Assembly: GCF_011397635.1 (NCBI RefSeq)
Contig: NC_064759.1
Coordinates: 16,078,428 to 16,142,427, forward strand
DNA from: Epinephelus fuscoguttatus
Lineage: Eukaryota > Chordata > Actinopteri > Perciformes > Serranidae
Length of the DNA: 64,000 nucleotides
Direction of reading: 5' to 3'
Positions 22,690-35,300 of this stretch are shown piece after piece. The notes beneath the pieces are model-generated. The model saw only the letters and a list, made by a program, of their open reading frames with translations, did no database searches and was not told the origin of the DNA. The translations under genes were made by a program, and so were the position numbers. The first letter of the stretch is position 1. Every line of letters begins with the position of its first letter.

Positions 22690-24310
22690 TATAATAATAA
22701 ACACTAGAGGGAGCCTGTAAATGACCCACAGTGTTTTAAGTTTATCCATAAGAAGATACCACATGTCTGCAGGTTTTCAAACATAAAAATTCTTTCATGT
22801 ACTTAAAGTACAAGTTTTTGTCACAGTGAAAATGAATTCAAGTCGTAAACGATCATACTGACACCTTAAGGGTTAATTTATAGCATTTCAACAGTGTTGA
22901 TGCCATATTTCACTGGTTACTGACCCCCAAAGCTTAACAGGAGGTCGCATGGCCTTTTTTAAATTTTATTCCACAGGTTGTAAAACTTTTCATATATGCA
23001 GTATACCTACATCTCAGCTTTAATTCATTTTGTAAGACAGAGAAAATGAATCAAGATTGTTATTTTTACAGTTCAGGATAGTATTCAATATATTAACATA
23101 CAAAAATCTTACAGGATAAGGGTCCGGTGGAGACCTGGGGCCAATTCACAGACACCCTGAGAATCCTCTCAGATAGTTCCTAACTTAGTAAGGAGTGTGG
23201 TGGACCCCGTTGCTAGTGTGATGCATTCTTTTAACAGATGTGATTGGTTGTCAGCGGCACCGCCCTTTGTGAGCCTGTAAGGTGTGGACACCCAGTGGAA
23301 ATGAAATGAGCTGTGAAAGTGTTGTCATTGTTAGTGTGATCACTCTGATGGTGGAAGGTTGAGACAGACTCAAGTCATCACTGCTGCACTGTTGCATTTA
23401 TCCAGTTTTACAAATATATAACTGTTGTGATCATTTTATATCTGGTGTTACAGCTTTAGGTGAGAAATGTGTGTGTTAAAGATCACAACATCTGAAAACT
23501 CCTCCTCCCTACTCCTAACAGTTTTTCACCTAAGGAGCTATTTTAAGGTCTAAGACACTCTGTGAATAACTTTTATCTTTACAAGGACCTAGTCTTAATT
23601 TTAAGGGGAACTTCTGAGAAAACGTCACAGTTCTAAAAATGTTCTTGGAATTTTATTACTTGGAGCAACTCTATGTACTAGGAAGCTTTGTGAATACAGC
23701 CCCTGACCACAAGCTATACTGACAGAGCCTTTACTCTCTGCTTAACAGCCTCATCTTGCACTAGAGAAGTACGCAGTTAAAACAACCAAAGAGTCAATAG
23801 AACAATTGCGAAATACCAGGGAGAAGAACTCAATCATCCCAGTGTGATGTTTGCAGGAAATAATCTGCTTAAAGTTCATCCAAATCCCTCATCCCTTCCT
23901 GAAGTTTTTGCGGTTATTATTTGGGTTAACTGTACAGTTAATGAGTTTTTCTGTTTTTATTTTGTAAAGCATTAAATATACTATAAAAATGTCCATTAGT
24001 CAGGGGTCGTCAATTTACTTAATGATAGAAGAGGCGTCCCTTAAAGAAAAAGCTTGGAAACGATTGGTTTGTGCCCTTTTGTCTCCATTTTTAGCTAAAA
24101 CAATAGCAAAGCTTCACTGACAAACACCAGAGGGAGCCTGTGAATGAACCAAGACAAGCCACGTGTTTGTATGCTTTTCTCCAAACATCTAAATTCTTTC
24201 ATTGACTAAAAGTACTTAAGATTTTGCACAGTGAAAATAAATTTGAGTTGTGAACCATAAAACTGACATCTTAAACATTAATTTAAAATAGTGCCTCACT
24301 CAATATCCAG
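22690..24310 (+). repeat. Dispersed direct duplication (two ~200-bp copies)
   Basis: About 22690-22890 and 24110-24310 share AGAGGGAGCCTGT(A/G)AATGA, AAATTCTTTCAT, AAAGTAC, CACAGTGAAAAT(G/A)AA and ACTGACA(C/T)CTTAA in the same order. They are about 1.4 kb apart. This could be a local duplication or two copies of an unnamed repeat. Confidence 0.6.
23137..23703. mobile_element. MITE-like repeat
   Basis: The ends GGGGCCAATTCACAGA and the complement of TTTGTGAATACAGCCCC are imperfect inverted repeats about 567 bp apart. There is no coding capacity. No clear target duplication was found, so the family is left open. Confidence 0.45.
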
Positions 24311-24404
24311 TGGGATTTAATTATGGACACGTTATAAACAACATAACTGAAGTCAGCATGTCATAAAGTAACACTACAGACTTGTGTTAATGCAGAATCC
24401 CATG

Positions 24405-24410
24405 TTTATT
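24405..24410 (-). terminator. gnb3: GNB3 polyadenylation signal
   Basis: TTTATT on the plus strand (AATAAA on the minus strand) lies about 1.08 kb beyond the GNB3 stop codon. It would define a 3' UTR of about 24390-25487. Confidence 0.5.
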
Positions 24411-25487
24411 AGACAGTCTTTAAGAAAGGTAGTATTGCTTTACTTTGCACAGTGTGTATCCAGTGTTGGAAAAGAGGCAGTCCAACTTCGAGAGAGAACT
24501 TAAACATTTTTTCTGTATGTACACAAACTGTCCTTCAAGTTAAACTCATACCACGCAGAGGAAAAGGTAAGCAGTCACATACAGATTCAGATGTATTGCT
24601 CACATGCACACAATAGCCGTTATCATCCGTGTAACACTCGTACAAAAAGTCCTCCTGTCCTGAGACAAATGGGGTCATCTCTCTTTGTTTTTGTAAGTGC
24701 TTAGTGAACCATGAAAACCATTTTATTATCCCATCTGTCAGTTCAACAATTTAACCCAAAGCACTTTTCAGGTCTGGCTACAGTGGGGAAGGGGTTAGGC
24801 CAAATGATAAGACCCCAAATCCTGGTAAATAATTGTCCAATCACATACAAAACAACTCAAACACTAATCTGCAAACTAGAACTCCATTTTAATTAAACTT
24901 AGAAAATGAAAAGAAAGAAAATGTAAGCATCTAGGGAATCTACCAAAACTAAGAACAAACAACAGTCTGAAACAAAAAAAAAGCAAATGCTCATATTACT
25001 CATGACATAACTTATGCATTGATATAAAACACAGCATATTAGTATAGCTAGTGTGAACCTACACAGGCTGTAACTTGACACAATTCTATCTCATCCAGTG
25101 TGCTACCATTTCCATTTGGCAACTGTTCTCATTGGGTGACCTCTGAATTGCTGTGATAAATGTGCATATCGTTATTTTAACCGCAATATAATAAACTATT
25201 AAGAGGAATGATCTGTTACTGAGACCCCTGCCCTTCGTCCCACCCCTTAAATTCCGCCATAACGTGAGAAGAAAGGTGAGAGCGCGACGTGAGGGGAGAA
25301 AAATCTTCACATTACAACCCCTCTCCAACATTAGATAGGACTTGGCACAATTAAAATACCCTCTTCTCACCCTATGTGGCTCCTCGTCCCTCATCCCCTC
25401 CCTCAAACTCCAATTTCTTTTTTTTTTTCTTCTTCACTTTCTCCCAGGCAGATACTCTCTCTCTGTGCTCACTGGTGAGGAGCAGCC

Positions 25488-27863
25488 TCAGTTCCATATC
25501 TTGAGGAAGCTGTCCCAGGATCCTGTGCAACATGCCATCCCGTCTGAGGACACTCCGATACAGCTCACTCTGTTGTCGTGACCAGCCAGCACTCCTGGAC
25601 CACAGCACAGAAGGACAAAGATGACGTAAGCTAAGCAAAGTATAAAATGACTCAGCTGTGGAGCACTCTACCTCAGATGCTTTGAAATAAGTTTCTAAAT
25701 TCACTCTATTGTGTCTATTTTCCACCCGTACTCACCCACTCTCTCAGATTTAAGTGTGTCCCAGATGTTGACATTGAAGTCGTCATAGCCAGCCAGCAAC
25801 AGGCGTCCAGACAGGGAGGGGGCCAGGGAGGTCACCCCGCACATGATGCTGGAGTCCTGGTAGGTAATGAGGTCCTGGTCGGCTCGCAGGTCGTACAGCT
25901 TACAGGTGGCATCATCCGACCCTGTTATCACTGCGTTCCCATTAGGAAAGAACTGCAAGAAAGAGAAGTGATTAGAAACTGGGCCTCCTTTGAGCCAAAA
26001 TATTAAAGCAGAGCTGGTGGGCACCCTCCTCATCCTCACCCCGATTGCGTTGATGTCACTCTCGTGGCCTCCAAAAGTCTGTCTGCATGTGGCCTCCCTG
26101 ATGTCCCACAGCTTGGCCGTGAAGTCACACGCCCCTGAGATGAAAAACTTGAAGTCTGGGGACACGGCCAGGGACATGCAGTCTCCCTGGTGTCCTGCAA
26201 AGACGGTCTTCTGGGTCCCTGTCTCGATGTCCCATAGTACGCTAGAAGGAGCCAGAACAAAGACAATATTAATTCCTGTTTTCACTACAGGGAGAAAAGC
26301 GGTACTGTGATTTCAAGGTGGGTTAATCACAGTGTATTCTTACCATGTGCAGTCTCCAGAGCTGGTGATGATCTCACTGTCACTGAGGAAACGACAGCAG
26401 GACAGGTAACCTGGGCAACCGAAGAAATACCATATGAGAAGCGAACAGAAGGAGGGCACAAGTCCAAGGTAAGAACATCAGTGACTTCAAGTGATTTAAC
26501 TCCCGAGCTGTGTCGTCCTAAAGTACCTGTGTGTGCCGCCAACTCGCGCATGACCTTGACATTCCCATCCTTGCCCTTGAGGTTGTAGATGGAGCACATG
26601 TTGTCCAGGCCACCACAAGCCACTAGGTTCCCCGAGGGTGCGTAGGCACAAGTCATCACCCACGATGACTTGAGAGGGATGGCATTCACCTGGGGACACA
26701 CAGAAGAAGACAGGTGAAACTCTTGTCTTCAAGTACTGGAACCAAATAGTAAACACTGAATCTGAATGTAAGCCACAAACACCTAAAGGCTCTGAAAACA
26801 TGTTTTTACATCAGGTTATTAGCATCAGCAACAGCGTCCTGCAGGAACACACTAATGTCTGGCAAAGTTAGAAAAAAGGGTTATATGACATTGGAGATTT
26901 CTCTTTAAGACGTATTTTAAATTTTGAGTGTTACTTATTTAGTAACTGATATTTACTGTTTCAGAGTAAGATGTGAGGTCCAATTTTTCAGGGGTTTTAA
27001 ACAGCGAGGTTATCTGTGAATATGTGCATTTTGATGTGTGTGAGTGTGATGATACATGCCAAAGTTTTGACCTCAGTTACTGCTAGCCCAGTCTAAGCTG
27101 GGAAAGCAAATTCATGTCTTCTGATGATGTACTTTTGCTCTCATTTGCCATCACTGTCATCATGATGCACGCATCATTTGCTCTCTCCTACCTTGTTGGT
27201 CGTGATGCTGTCCCACACGATGAGTTTTCCATCTTGTGAGGCGCTGACACACAGCCTGGTAGCGTAACAATGATAGTGAATCAAAAAGATGGAGACAGAG
27301 AAATAAGGAGACACATAAGCTGAAAAATCAACACCAGGCATGTCCCTCATAATAAATTCAGTTAAAAGTGTACTTCAGAAATCTATTTCACCTAGTAGAA
27401 TTTGCCGTAATTGGCTCTCCTCACTCTAATTTTGAGCCAAATTTATCAAGATCTTGGCTGTGAAATAAAAACAACAGGTGGTCTTTTAATTTGTGTATGC
27501 GTGCTGTGTATTTACGTGGAGTCAGTGCCCCAGTGCATGGCGTAGATCTTTGCAAGGTGACCCCTTAGTGTTTTCCTGGTCTTCAGCTGGACCCTCCCCA
27601 CCACATTGATCCCGGCTGCGGCTTCTTGCAGCGTGGTGTCCTGCACCGCCTTACGAGCTGCCTGGGGAGCAGACGCAGACACAGGTAGTCAGGTTACTGC
27701 CAGTATTGATCAAAGATGTGGTTATGAATAATATATATTCAGGTCATAGTGATGAGCAAAGCCACATAATGATAAATAATGTGGACAGCCCCATGGGTCT
27801 ACTGACAGTGATCTGGTCTTTGAGATTGTCTGCCTCCTTTCGCAATTGCTCCATTTCACCCAT
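25488..27863 (-). CDS. gnb3: G protein subunit beta-3 (cone transducin beta)
   Basis: GNB3 is the WD40-propeller beta subunit that pairs with a gamma subunit and carries transducin alpha, chiefly in cone photoreceptors and ON bipolar cells. Eight coding exons, read on the minus strand, join in frame to 340 aa, the usual length: 27863-27807, 27661-27516, 27255-27192, 26689-26527, 26410-26344, 26241-26040, 25952-25736 and 25594-25488. The N-terminal coiled coil begins [18 protein letters not shown]. Seven blades follow with family signatures: [58 protein letters not shown] and the end [17 protein letters not shown] and KSERVG favour beta-3 over beta-1, 2 or 4. The second coding exon (146 nt) equals the usual 39-nt and 107-nt exons fused. 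Upstream non-coding exons were not resolved. Confidence 0.95.
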
Positions 27864-27930
27864 GGCGATGGTTGTTAGGCACTGTCACCGATGGAGACAG
27901 GGTGTGATGGCAGGAAAGCAGATAATCCTG

Positions 27931-27957
27931 AAAAGAAGAAGAAGAAGAAGAAGAAGA
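27931..27957. repeat. (GAA)n microsatellite
   Basis: A pure AAG/GAA trinucleotide run just upstream (minus strand) of the GNB3 start exon. Confidence 0.85.
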
Positions 27958-29556
27958 GGGGCAAGGAGAGAGTGGAAATAGAATTAAGTTACCAAGAAAT
28001 CTTTCAAGAAAATAGTTGCAATCTTCTCATTTATCTTCATGTAGCAGCATTCCCTGTACAAATACTTAATGCTGGAATTTTACCTGCAGCCACCTGCACG
28101 ATTAGTAATCCTCCCTTGCTCCAGTCTCCAAGTAAGTGCTATTTTGCAAGTCAAACTGGCCCTCGTCTACTTTGCAAACTTTCATAAACAGGCAAGAGCA
28201 CGCACACAAACCCATAGAACACACCTACACACGCAGTCATGCACACAAACACACGCAGACTGCATGAATATTCAAGCTTGACATTAGCAGCCAAAGTATT
28301 TGCTCTTCAGATGATGTGATACTTCTTGAGAGCACACATCCTCACCCTGAATGTACACACAAACCAGAATGTCCTGTAACAATGTCACCAGTGTGTGTTG
28401 GCTCTCGGCTCTCACTTGTCGACAAACACACCGCGACAGCGATGACAGGTGGTTTGAGCCATTTAACACTCCAGTGAGCTCTCACCTAATGTTGATGGCT
28501 ATTGAATTTGGTAATGTAATGATTAAATGAGTAATGTTTAGCAGTCGACCAATCACCTAATGGACAAACTCATACAGTGTGACAAATGCAATCAAGGCAC
28601 AAGTGGAAAAGGCAGAGTCACGGAGCTGATTGAGCGAAGAAACATGTCAGTGACTTCATGCTAAAGCAGCACAATATAACAAACCCCAACTACAACAACA
28701 ACACCCTCCTCCTACACGTGCAGGTATCACAAACGTCTTTTCTCTCTTTAAATGCTGTGATGCTATGTCCTTTTATCTTACCTTGAAAACTGATAGGAGG
28801 GAATACTTGCGTTGATCTTATCGTATGCGTCCTGCAGCAATGTCTTTCTCTCTTTCACTATTTGAATGAGTGCCCCTGTCAAAACACATGACCAAGTGGA
28901 TTTGCCTCTAATTTGTTTGAAGTGAAAAGGAGAGGAAGGGAAGGAGGGTGTGACTCTGTAAAAGAAAGAGATTTGCCTTAATTGTTTGCCACTCTGTGCT
29001 CTATCCCTTATCTATCAGTAATGTTTAAGTGAATGGAGGGCTGGCCTGAAACGTGCTAAAATACAATTACAGTGCTGATTTATGGCCTTTATAGTCGTGC
29101 TGTGCTCCCAACACTTGAGCAGCTACAGTATGGGTGTCCTGCCTCAAACTGCTGATGACTACATTGTCCCTGAGGTTGGTAGCATGGGATTTTAGGCATT
29201 TGTTCCAGATGGTAAATTGCTTCGATAATGAGTGTTGTAATGAATGCTTGAGTGTTTTAGTCGTGCTATTACCCTTTTGCCATTCTGTTCCTGGGACCCT
29301 GCCATTGTTCCATGTGATTAAATGACTGCTAGGGCTTCCTGGATAGTGAAGTGCATTAACACAGCCAGAGAGACGAGGCAGCAGAGGGAGGGGAGGGGAG
29401 TGGAGGAGGGGAGCAGAGGGTGGTGGGTAAGAGGCGAGGCAGGAGAGTGAGTTTTAAATCCTACTGGCTGAGATTTTAAAGGGAAGCCTTTTGAATCAAA
29501 TCTGCTCTCATCCGATTACTGACTGCTCTTTGCATCTGGATAAGAGATGGAGAAAG

Positions 29557-29558
<2 letters not shown>

Positions 29559-29591
<33 letters not shown>
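29559..29591. repeat. (GT)n microsatellite
   Basis: An uninterrupted GT dinucleotide tract. Confidence 0.9.
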
Positions 29592-29593
<2 letters not shown>

Positions 29594-29750
29594 GTCTGAT
29601 AGTGGGATGAGAATGAGGGAGGGGGCAGATGGAGGACAGCAGAGAGAGTTGTGAGAGTGTGAGGCTGTGGCAAGTGGAGTGTTTTTGGTGTGACTGGGCC
29701 TATGAACTTGAGTCTGATCGGTGACTGTTTGCATCTTTAACTCAGGCAAG

Positions 29751-29970
29751 GGCGTAGGTTTCATCATCCGACACTTAACTTTCTGCACTCTGGTGAACTT
29801 TAATGCACCAGTTGTTCCTTTTCTGCATCAATTTACGATGGAAATGTCTTTAATTCCATCAAAATAAAAGTCCTCTGCTTTCATGTTTCTATTGGGGGGT
29901 GACAAATGCACATGTCATAATTCTCAAGGGGGAAATGCCCCCTGTGTTCCACCAAAATCGACACCTATGA
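29751..29970 (+). mobile_element. Interspersed repeat, family A, copy 2
   Basis: It is homologous to 115-340. The start GGCGTAGGTTTC and the complement of the end CGACACCTATGA resemble short inverted repeats, suggesting a non-autonomous DNA element of about 220 bp. Confidence 0.5.
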
Positions 29971-30365
29971 CCTCAGCTGAGAGCTCCTGACTTGTTACAA
30001 GTGCATTCTTGGTCCAACTTGCAAAACAAGATCTTAATTTGTGTGGTAGATTCTTTTATTTCCTGTATTCCTCACAGCTCGTGACACTAAACCGACACAC
30101 TGCATCTGTACTAGATTTGAGCGATATGACGATACGTGAATAAATTTGAGTACCACAAAGATTCTGTGACTGTGATAGCTAACTGTACAGTATCTCTGGA
30201 TGTATAAGGCTGCTTTGGACAGTGTTGTAAATGACTGACCAGGATTGATTCAGATAATATTGTATTTTTGTGTGATTTCTGCATTCAGTTTTTGTCAGGT
30301 ATTTAGTTGCAGTCCAAAACAGATATACCTATTTTATCCATCATCAGATTCCTTAAACTGTACTA

Positions 30366-30735
30366 TAGGGTTGCAACAGTATGAGATCTTAAAGGTACAA
30401 TAACTGTCTCAGAAAATTTGGTAGTTTCACGGTATTACACAATGTTTTGATCATCATTATCAGTTACAGTGGCCTTTACAGGAATTAAAACAGAAGGGTT
30501 TCTTTGGTTGAACAAGGTCTTTATAATAACTGGAACTTGAAACCATTTTTTTCATGGAAGTACGTGTTAAAAGACCGATGGCAGTTGATGAGGACAGGAG
30601 ACGCACACACAGGTGACATTCTTTCTCAGGTTGCATTGTTTGTCCATACCATAGACAAGCAAATATACACAGTGCGCTAACTGTCAATTGTCAAACCACT
30701 GTCTACTGTGAAACCAGTATACCCCTCCAACCCTA
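30366..30735. mobile_element. hAT-like MITE
   Basis: The ends TAGGGTTGCAACAGTATGAG and the complement of CCAGTATACCCCTCCAACCCTA are inverted. Flanking 8-mers CTGTACTA (30358-30365) and CTGTATGA (30736-30743) match at 6 of 8 positions, which fits an old 8-bp hAT target duplication. It is non-coding. Confidence 0.6.
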
Positions 30736-33236
30736 CTGTATGACATTACAGCAGACATCAACATAAAATTAAATATACTATAATAGAGACAACCATTTCC
30801 TGTTTGCTTAAAACTGTAGACGCCCAGTATTTTCAAAATAAAATGTAACACTTTGAGTTTTAAATTTCACATCACGCATGATACATTCACACAAACAACT
30901 TTTATCTTACAGATTATGTCTGACAGCATTAAGAGTCAGACGACAAAAGGGATATTCGCTTTTTGTCAGATTATCAATCCACGCGACAAAACCAGCGCTG
31001 TATGCTGATCCCATGTAAATCCCTCTGTGGTGTGTGAGCCATGAACACAATAAAATGCATGTATGTGCTTTCAGTGTGAGTCGATATAATTTTGTTCTCC
31101 ACATTTGATATCTAAATGTTTTTCTGATGTACATTGTCCACACTGTAAGATCAGATCATATTGTTAGCGTGCTGCATTTTTAAAAATCAGCAACTTTTTA
31201 ACTTGGGAATTAACATTTTTTTTACATTTAACTTTAAGGACACCCAAGAAAATCCTTATTAAAGACGCTGGTGGTGATAGTCTTTTCAGTCTTGATTCAA
31301 ATTGTTCATCTGACCCTTTGAATGTGATCCAGCATGTCACAACTTCACAACTACCAAGAACAAAACATGTAAACAGCAACATCTGACCATCCACTCACCA
31401 AGCAGGAGACTCCTCTCAACGTGATTTGGTAGATCTTTACTCACTCTTCCTCCAGCGGTCTCCCTCTGGTCGTTGTCATAAGTTCAACCTGCCTGTTACT
31501 ACACTTTCTCCCGCTCATTCACTTTTGGTATCACACACTGCGGGATATTCCTCCGTCACTCACTCTCTCCACTGCTCCTATGAGGAACAGATGAGGATTG
31601 GAGGGATGAAGGGAGATCAGTGATGAGGGGATAAACCCTGGGATGGACAGAAAAGAGGGGTGGGGGGGGTGGGGGGGTAAAAAGAGACAGAAAGGGAGAG
31701 GAGACAGTGGGGGAAACCAAACAAGGTGCAGAGCGTGGTTATGGGGTCATAAGACATAAGCTGGGGTGAATCTGTATCAAAAACCGAGAGATGGAAATCA
31801 TGGAGGGGAGGGGGGGAGGAAGATAAATAGAGGACCTGTGAACATGGCTTTTTATGGTGCTGAGGTAAAAGATCTATGACTGGCAGGAGGGTTTGTGTTT
31901 TGTAAACCCAAGTTAAAGCTAATTTTAGAAAGTTTATGGGCAGAGAAGGAGATTGGCAGAGCAGAGATCAGACAGGGTACAGTGGTGGTACAGAGAGTAA
32001 CTGCAGGATCAGGGAGAGAGGTCTTTCTGGTTCATTCCTTGTACGCAAACAGTACCAACAGGCATGGACACAAACTTACAGCATACAGGACATGTGCTAC
32101 TATAACTAGCTGTGTCAGAATACAATCTTCTCTCTTTATTTTGACTTAATGTCACACATGAGTGGCCCCCTGTCTGGCCCCAAAACCTCCCTAGTTTGCT
32201 CAAGTTCTGCTCCAGTGGGACATTAGTATAAAACAAATACTGAAACCTGAAGTTTCCTCTTTTAATTTTCACCATTGCCTGTTAGAAAGTGTGCAACCTA
32301 CTGGTGTTGCGCATTATCTAACAAAGCAAATAACCTGTTAGTTATGAAACAGCGCAGCTTACGCTCACTATCCTCAGGCTAAATGGTGGCTCTGTGAGTC
32401 TGGCGGCCGCATTTAACCCAAAAGGCCTGGGATAGGGCCCCTTCAATCAGCTGCTGAAGTAGCATTGAGTAAGACACCGAAACCCTTTTTCATTGTAATG
32501 TTTAAATTTCCCTTCATTCCTTTTCTTTCTAAAGTTTTCACGTTGATCTTTTGACGGTCCGCAGAAGGAGTCGGCAACTGTGTTTACTTACTGTATCATG
32601 TGCAATGTGTCTGGAATACATAATGGTAGTCTGCTGTGAACAAACATGGCGAGACAACCTATGACCACGTTAACAATGTTAATAAATCTGCCCCATCCAA
32701 TGCGACCTAGAAGTATACAGTTTACAAAATATGAGTGAGGCATATTGCTGATATCTGTAGTTGTTTGGTACACTGGAGTTAATTCTGCCTCTTGCTTTTC
32801 AGTGACCTTTGACCTTTTGTTTTCTCATGATGACAGGTTGTTTATCTCATTATCTCAAGATAACAAAGCTAGTTTCTCGATCAAAAAAAAAATAATTAAG
32901 TCACTATCTCAACATAATGGCATTAAAAACATTGCAAACACAACTGTTCTCGGCTTCCATTAGATAGAAAACCAAGCAAAACACATTTAAATTAAATGAA
33001 ACAGGCTGTGAATTCTCACTAGAGCCCAGGATGCTGCTGTAGCTGATCGTGACCTTTGACCTACCTGTAGGAATGCAAAAGTAAAGGAATGTTTCCTCCA
33101 AAAATCAGATATACATTAATACTTTCTGTGCAAACCCTTACTGTAGTAAGATAAGGATGATTAAACAACACCATTGTGACTCATACACAGTATGAACTTC
33201 TTATAGTTTTCTACACACACTGCAAAAGCCTCGCAT

Positions 33237-33260
33237 TGTGTGTGTGTGTGTGTGTGTGTA
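33237..33260. repeat. (TG)n microsatellite
   Basis: A short TG dinucleotide run. Confidence 0.85.
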
Positions 33261-33769
33261 TTGCCTACTTCCAGTGTTTATTTTATGCTTCAGTGTGAAT
33301 AAATTCGGCTCTGTAGTTTAAAAGTGTTGACCTTTACTCACTCACTCGAGCACAGTGACGACAGAAGCAGACCGGCCGTTTTGGCTGAGCTGACCCTGGA
33401 TTTGGATAAATGGAGCTGAGGGCACTGCTGTGAGATGGAGCGTAAAACCGACAGAAAACCAAAGCGAGGGGAAAAGAAAAGGATTTGTTAGCAGGCGCAC
33501 TGACACTGGCCGGGATAAAGACAGAGAGAGAGAGATAATGTTATTTCGGGTTACTATTTAAAGACTAGTGTTGTCTTGATCTTGCATTATCCCTACTATA
33601 AAACATTTTATTTTTTACTAGTAGTAGCTTAGATTAAAGTTAACAGTGATTTAGTTGTTTTGGCATTTTTAAAGTCATGTTAGGTTTGTAGTGACGCTAA
33701 TTCATTGTTAGGTGAGTAGGGTTTTTTAGGTCTATAAAACCTGTGTGTGTGTGTGGGGGGGGAGGGCTT

Positions 33770-34106
33770 GGAGCATATCCCAACTGACATCGGGTGAGAG
33801 GCAGGGTACATCCTGGACAGGTCACCAGACTATCACAGGGCTGACACATAGAGACAGACAACCATTCACGCTCATATTCACACCTATGGACAATTTAGAG
33901 TTATCAGTTAACCTGCATGTCTTTGGGCTGTGGGAGGAAGCTGGAGCACCCGGAGAAAGCCCACACTGACACAGGGAGAACATGCAAACTCCACACAAAA
34001 GGGCTCCCCCACCCTGGGATTTGAACCTCCACCTCAAGTCCGAACCAGGAACCCTCTTACTGTGAGGCAACAATGCTAACCACTCCACCACCGTGGCGCC
34101 ATGCCA
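33770..34106 (-). mobile_element. LINE 3' region, L2-like, inverted
   Basis: Read on the minus strand it contains the sequence that precedes the LINE tail seen at 661-870: GTGAATATGAGCGTGAATGG, GTGTCAGCCCTGTGATAGTC, and further upstream the GTGGAGTTTGCATGTTCTCC stretch common in fish L2 3' regions. It is a fragment only. Confidence 0.55.
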
Positions 34107-34129
34107 ACATTCTATAATCCAAAAAACAT

Positions 34130-35300
34130 ATTTTTCTTATTACTGGTAGTGTTATTTATGAAACTAGATCATGAGTTGCAGAGTGTTGAAGATACTGGCC
34201 GTAGAGATGTCTACCTTCTCTTTAATATAATGGAACTAGATGACACTTGACTTGTGATACTCACAGTACCAAAAATAAAATACATTTTTAAAAAACTCAA
34301 CAGCAAAGTCTCTTTCCAGAAATCATGACCTAGTTACCTGAGATAATTCACAGAGCTTTTGGGAGCATATTCATGAAGTAACTATTTTCTTATTACCAGG
34401 GATGCACCAATCCGATATCTGGATCGAATATGGGCCTCGACATCATCAAAATAGATGGATCGGGTATTGGAAAATGCAACCTATACCTGAGGCGAACCTT
34501 TCCCTTTAAATCTATTGCTACGTGAGCTACATCATACGTCATGGAGCGAAGGAGAGAATTTGCTGTGTGGAGGTATTTTACACTATTTCAACTGCTGTTG
34601 CACAATTGTTTATTTTTGTTAAAAATAAATACTTCATCATTGCTGTGTAGTCATCAATGCCTGATGCTAGTCTTTTCTGTTCTACATGTAACGGTATATA
34701 GCTTTTTAGGTCAACCATGGTATCGGATCGTTACTGGGTATCGGCTGATAGTCAAAGCCACAGCATCGGGATTAGTATTGAAACTGAAAAAGCTGGATCG
34801 GTGCATCACTTCTTATTACAGAGCTACACCTGCCAACCATATCATTGCAAAGAAGGAAGCGTGCATCTACTGCTAGCTCACCTAGCACCACTGAACTAGC
34901 TAACGTTGTAGCTAAGCTGATGAGGATGCCAGTAATGTTTACATCTTGCGCTGTCATGAGAACGTGCCTCTCATCCATGAGTAGATGCACGCTTCCTTCT
35001 GCACAGTGATCAATTGGCGGTGTAGTTTGGTAGAAAGAAAATAGTTCCTACATGAAACTGCTCACAACCAGGTCTGTGGATTATCTTGAGGAACCTGGCC
35101 ATGATTTCTGGAAAGAGACATTGATGCTGAGTTTTTCAATTGTATTTTATTTTGGCGCTTTGAGCCCCACAAACCGAGTGACATCTAGTTCCATCATATT
35201 TGAGAGAAGGCCGACATCTCTACGGCTGACATCTCCAATACTCGGCAACTCACACCAAAACAATCTAGATTGATAAACAGCACTACAAGTAAGCTTGTGG
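34130..35300. mobile_element. Foldback element with long inverted arms
   Basis: The left arm (about 34140-34396, continuing at 34820-34880) and right arm (about 34977-35290) are diverged reverse complements. Shared strings include GTAGAGATGTC, GGAACTAGATG, AAAATAAAATACA, TCTCTTTCCAGAAATCATG and GAAGGAAGCGTGCATCTACT. The left arm is split by a hAT-like MITE. No transposase is visible, and the outer boundaries are approximate. Confidence 0.7.
34397..34811. mobile_element. hAT-like MITE nested in foldback element
   Basis: A 415-bp insertion with imperfect inverted ends, CAGGGATGCACCAATCC at the left and the complement of GGATCGGTGCATCACTT at the right. It is flanked by a perfect 8-bp direct repeat, CTTATTAC, at 34389-34396 and 34812-34819. 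The 8-bp duplication and the terminal sequence point to hAT. It has no coding capacity. Confidence 0.8.

Larger units (their letters stand above)
22392..24404. other. Convergent CDCA3-GNB3 intergenic region
   Basis: No gene is seen. It holds two diverged direct copies of a roughly 200-bp segment (22690-22890 and 24110-24310) and a MITE-like repeat (23137-23703). The two neighbouring genes end into this region from opposite sides. Confidence 0.6.
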
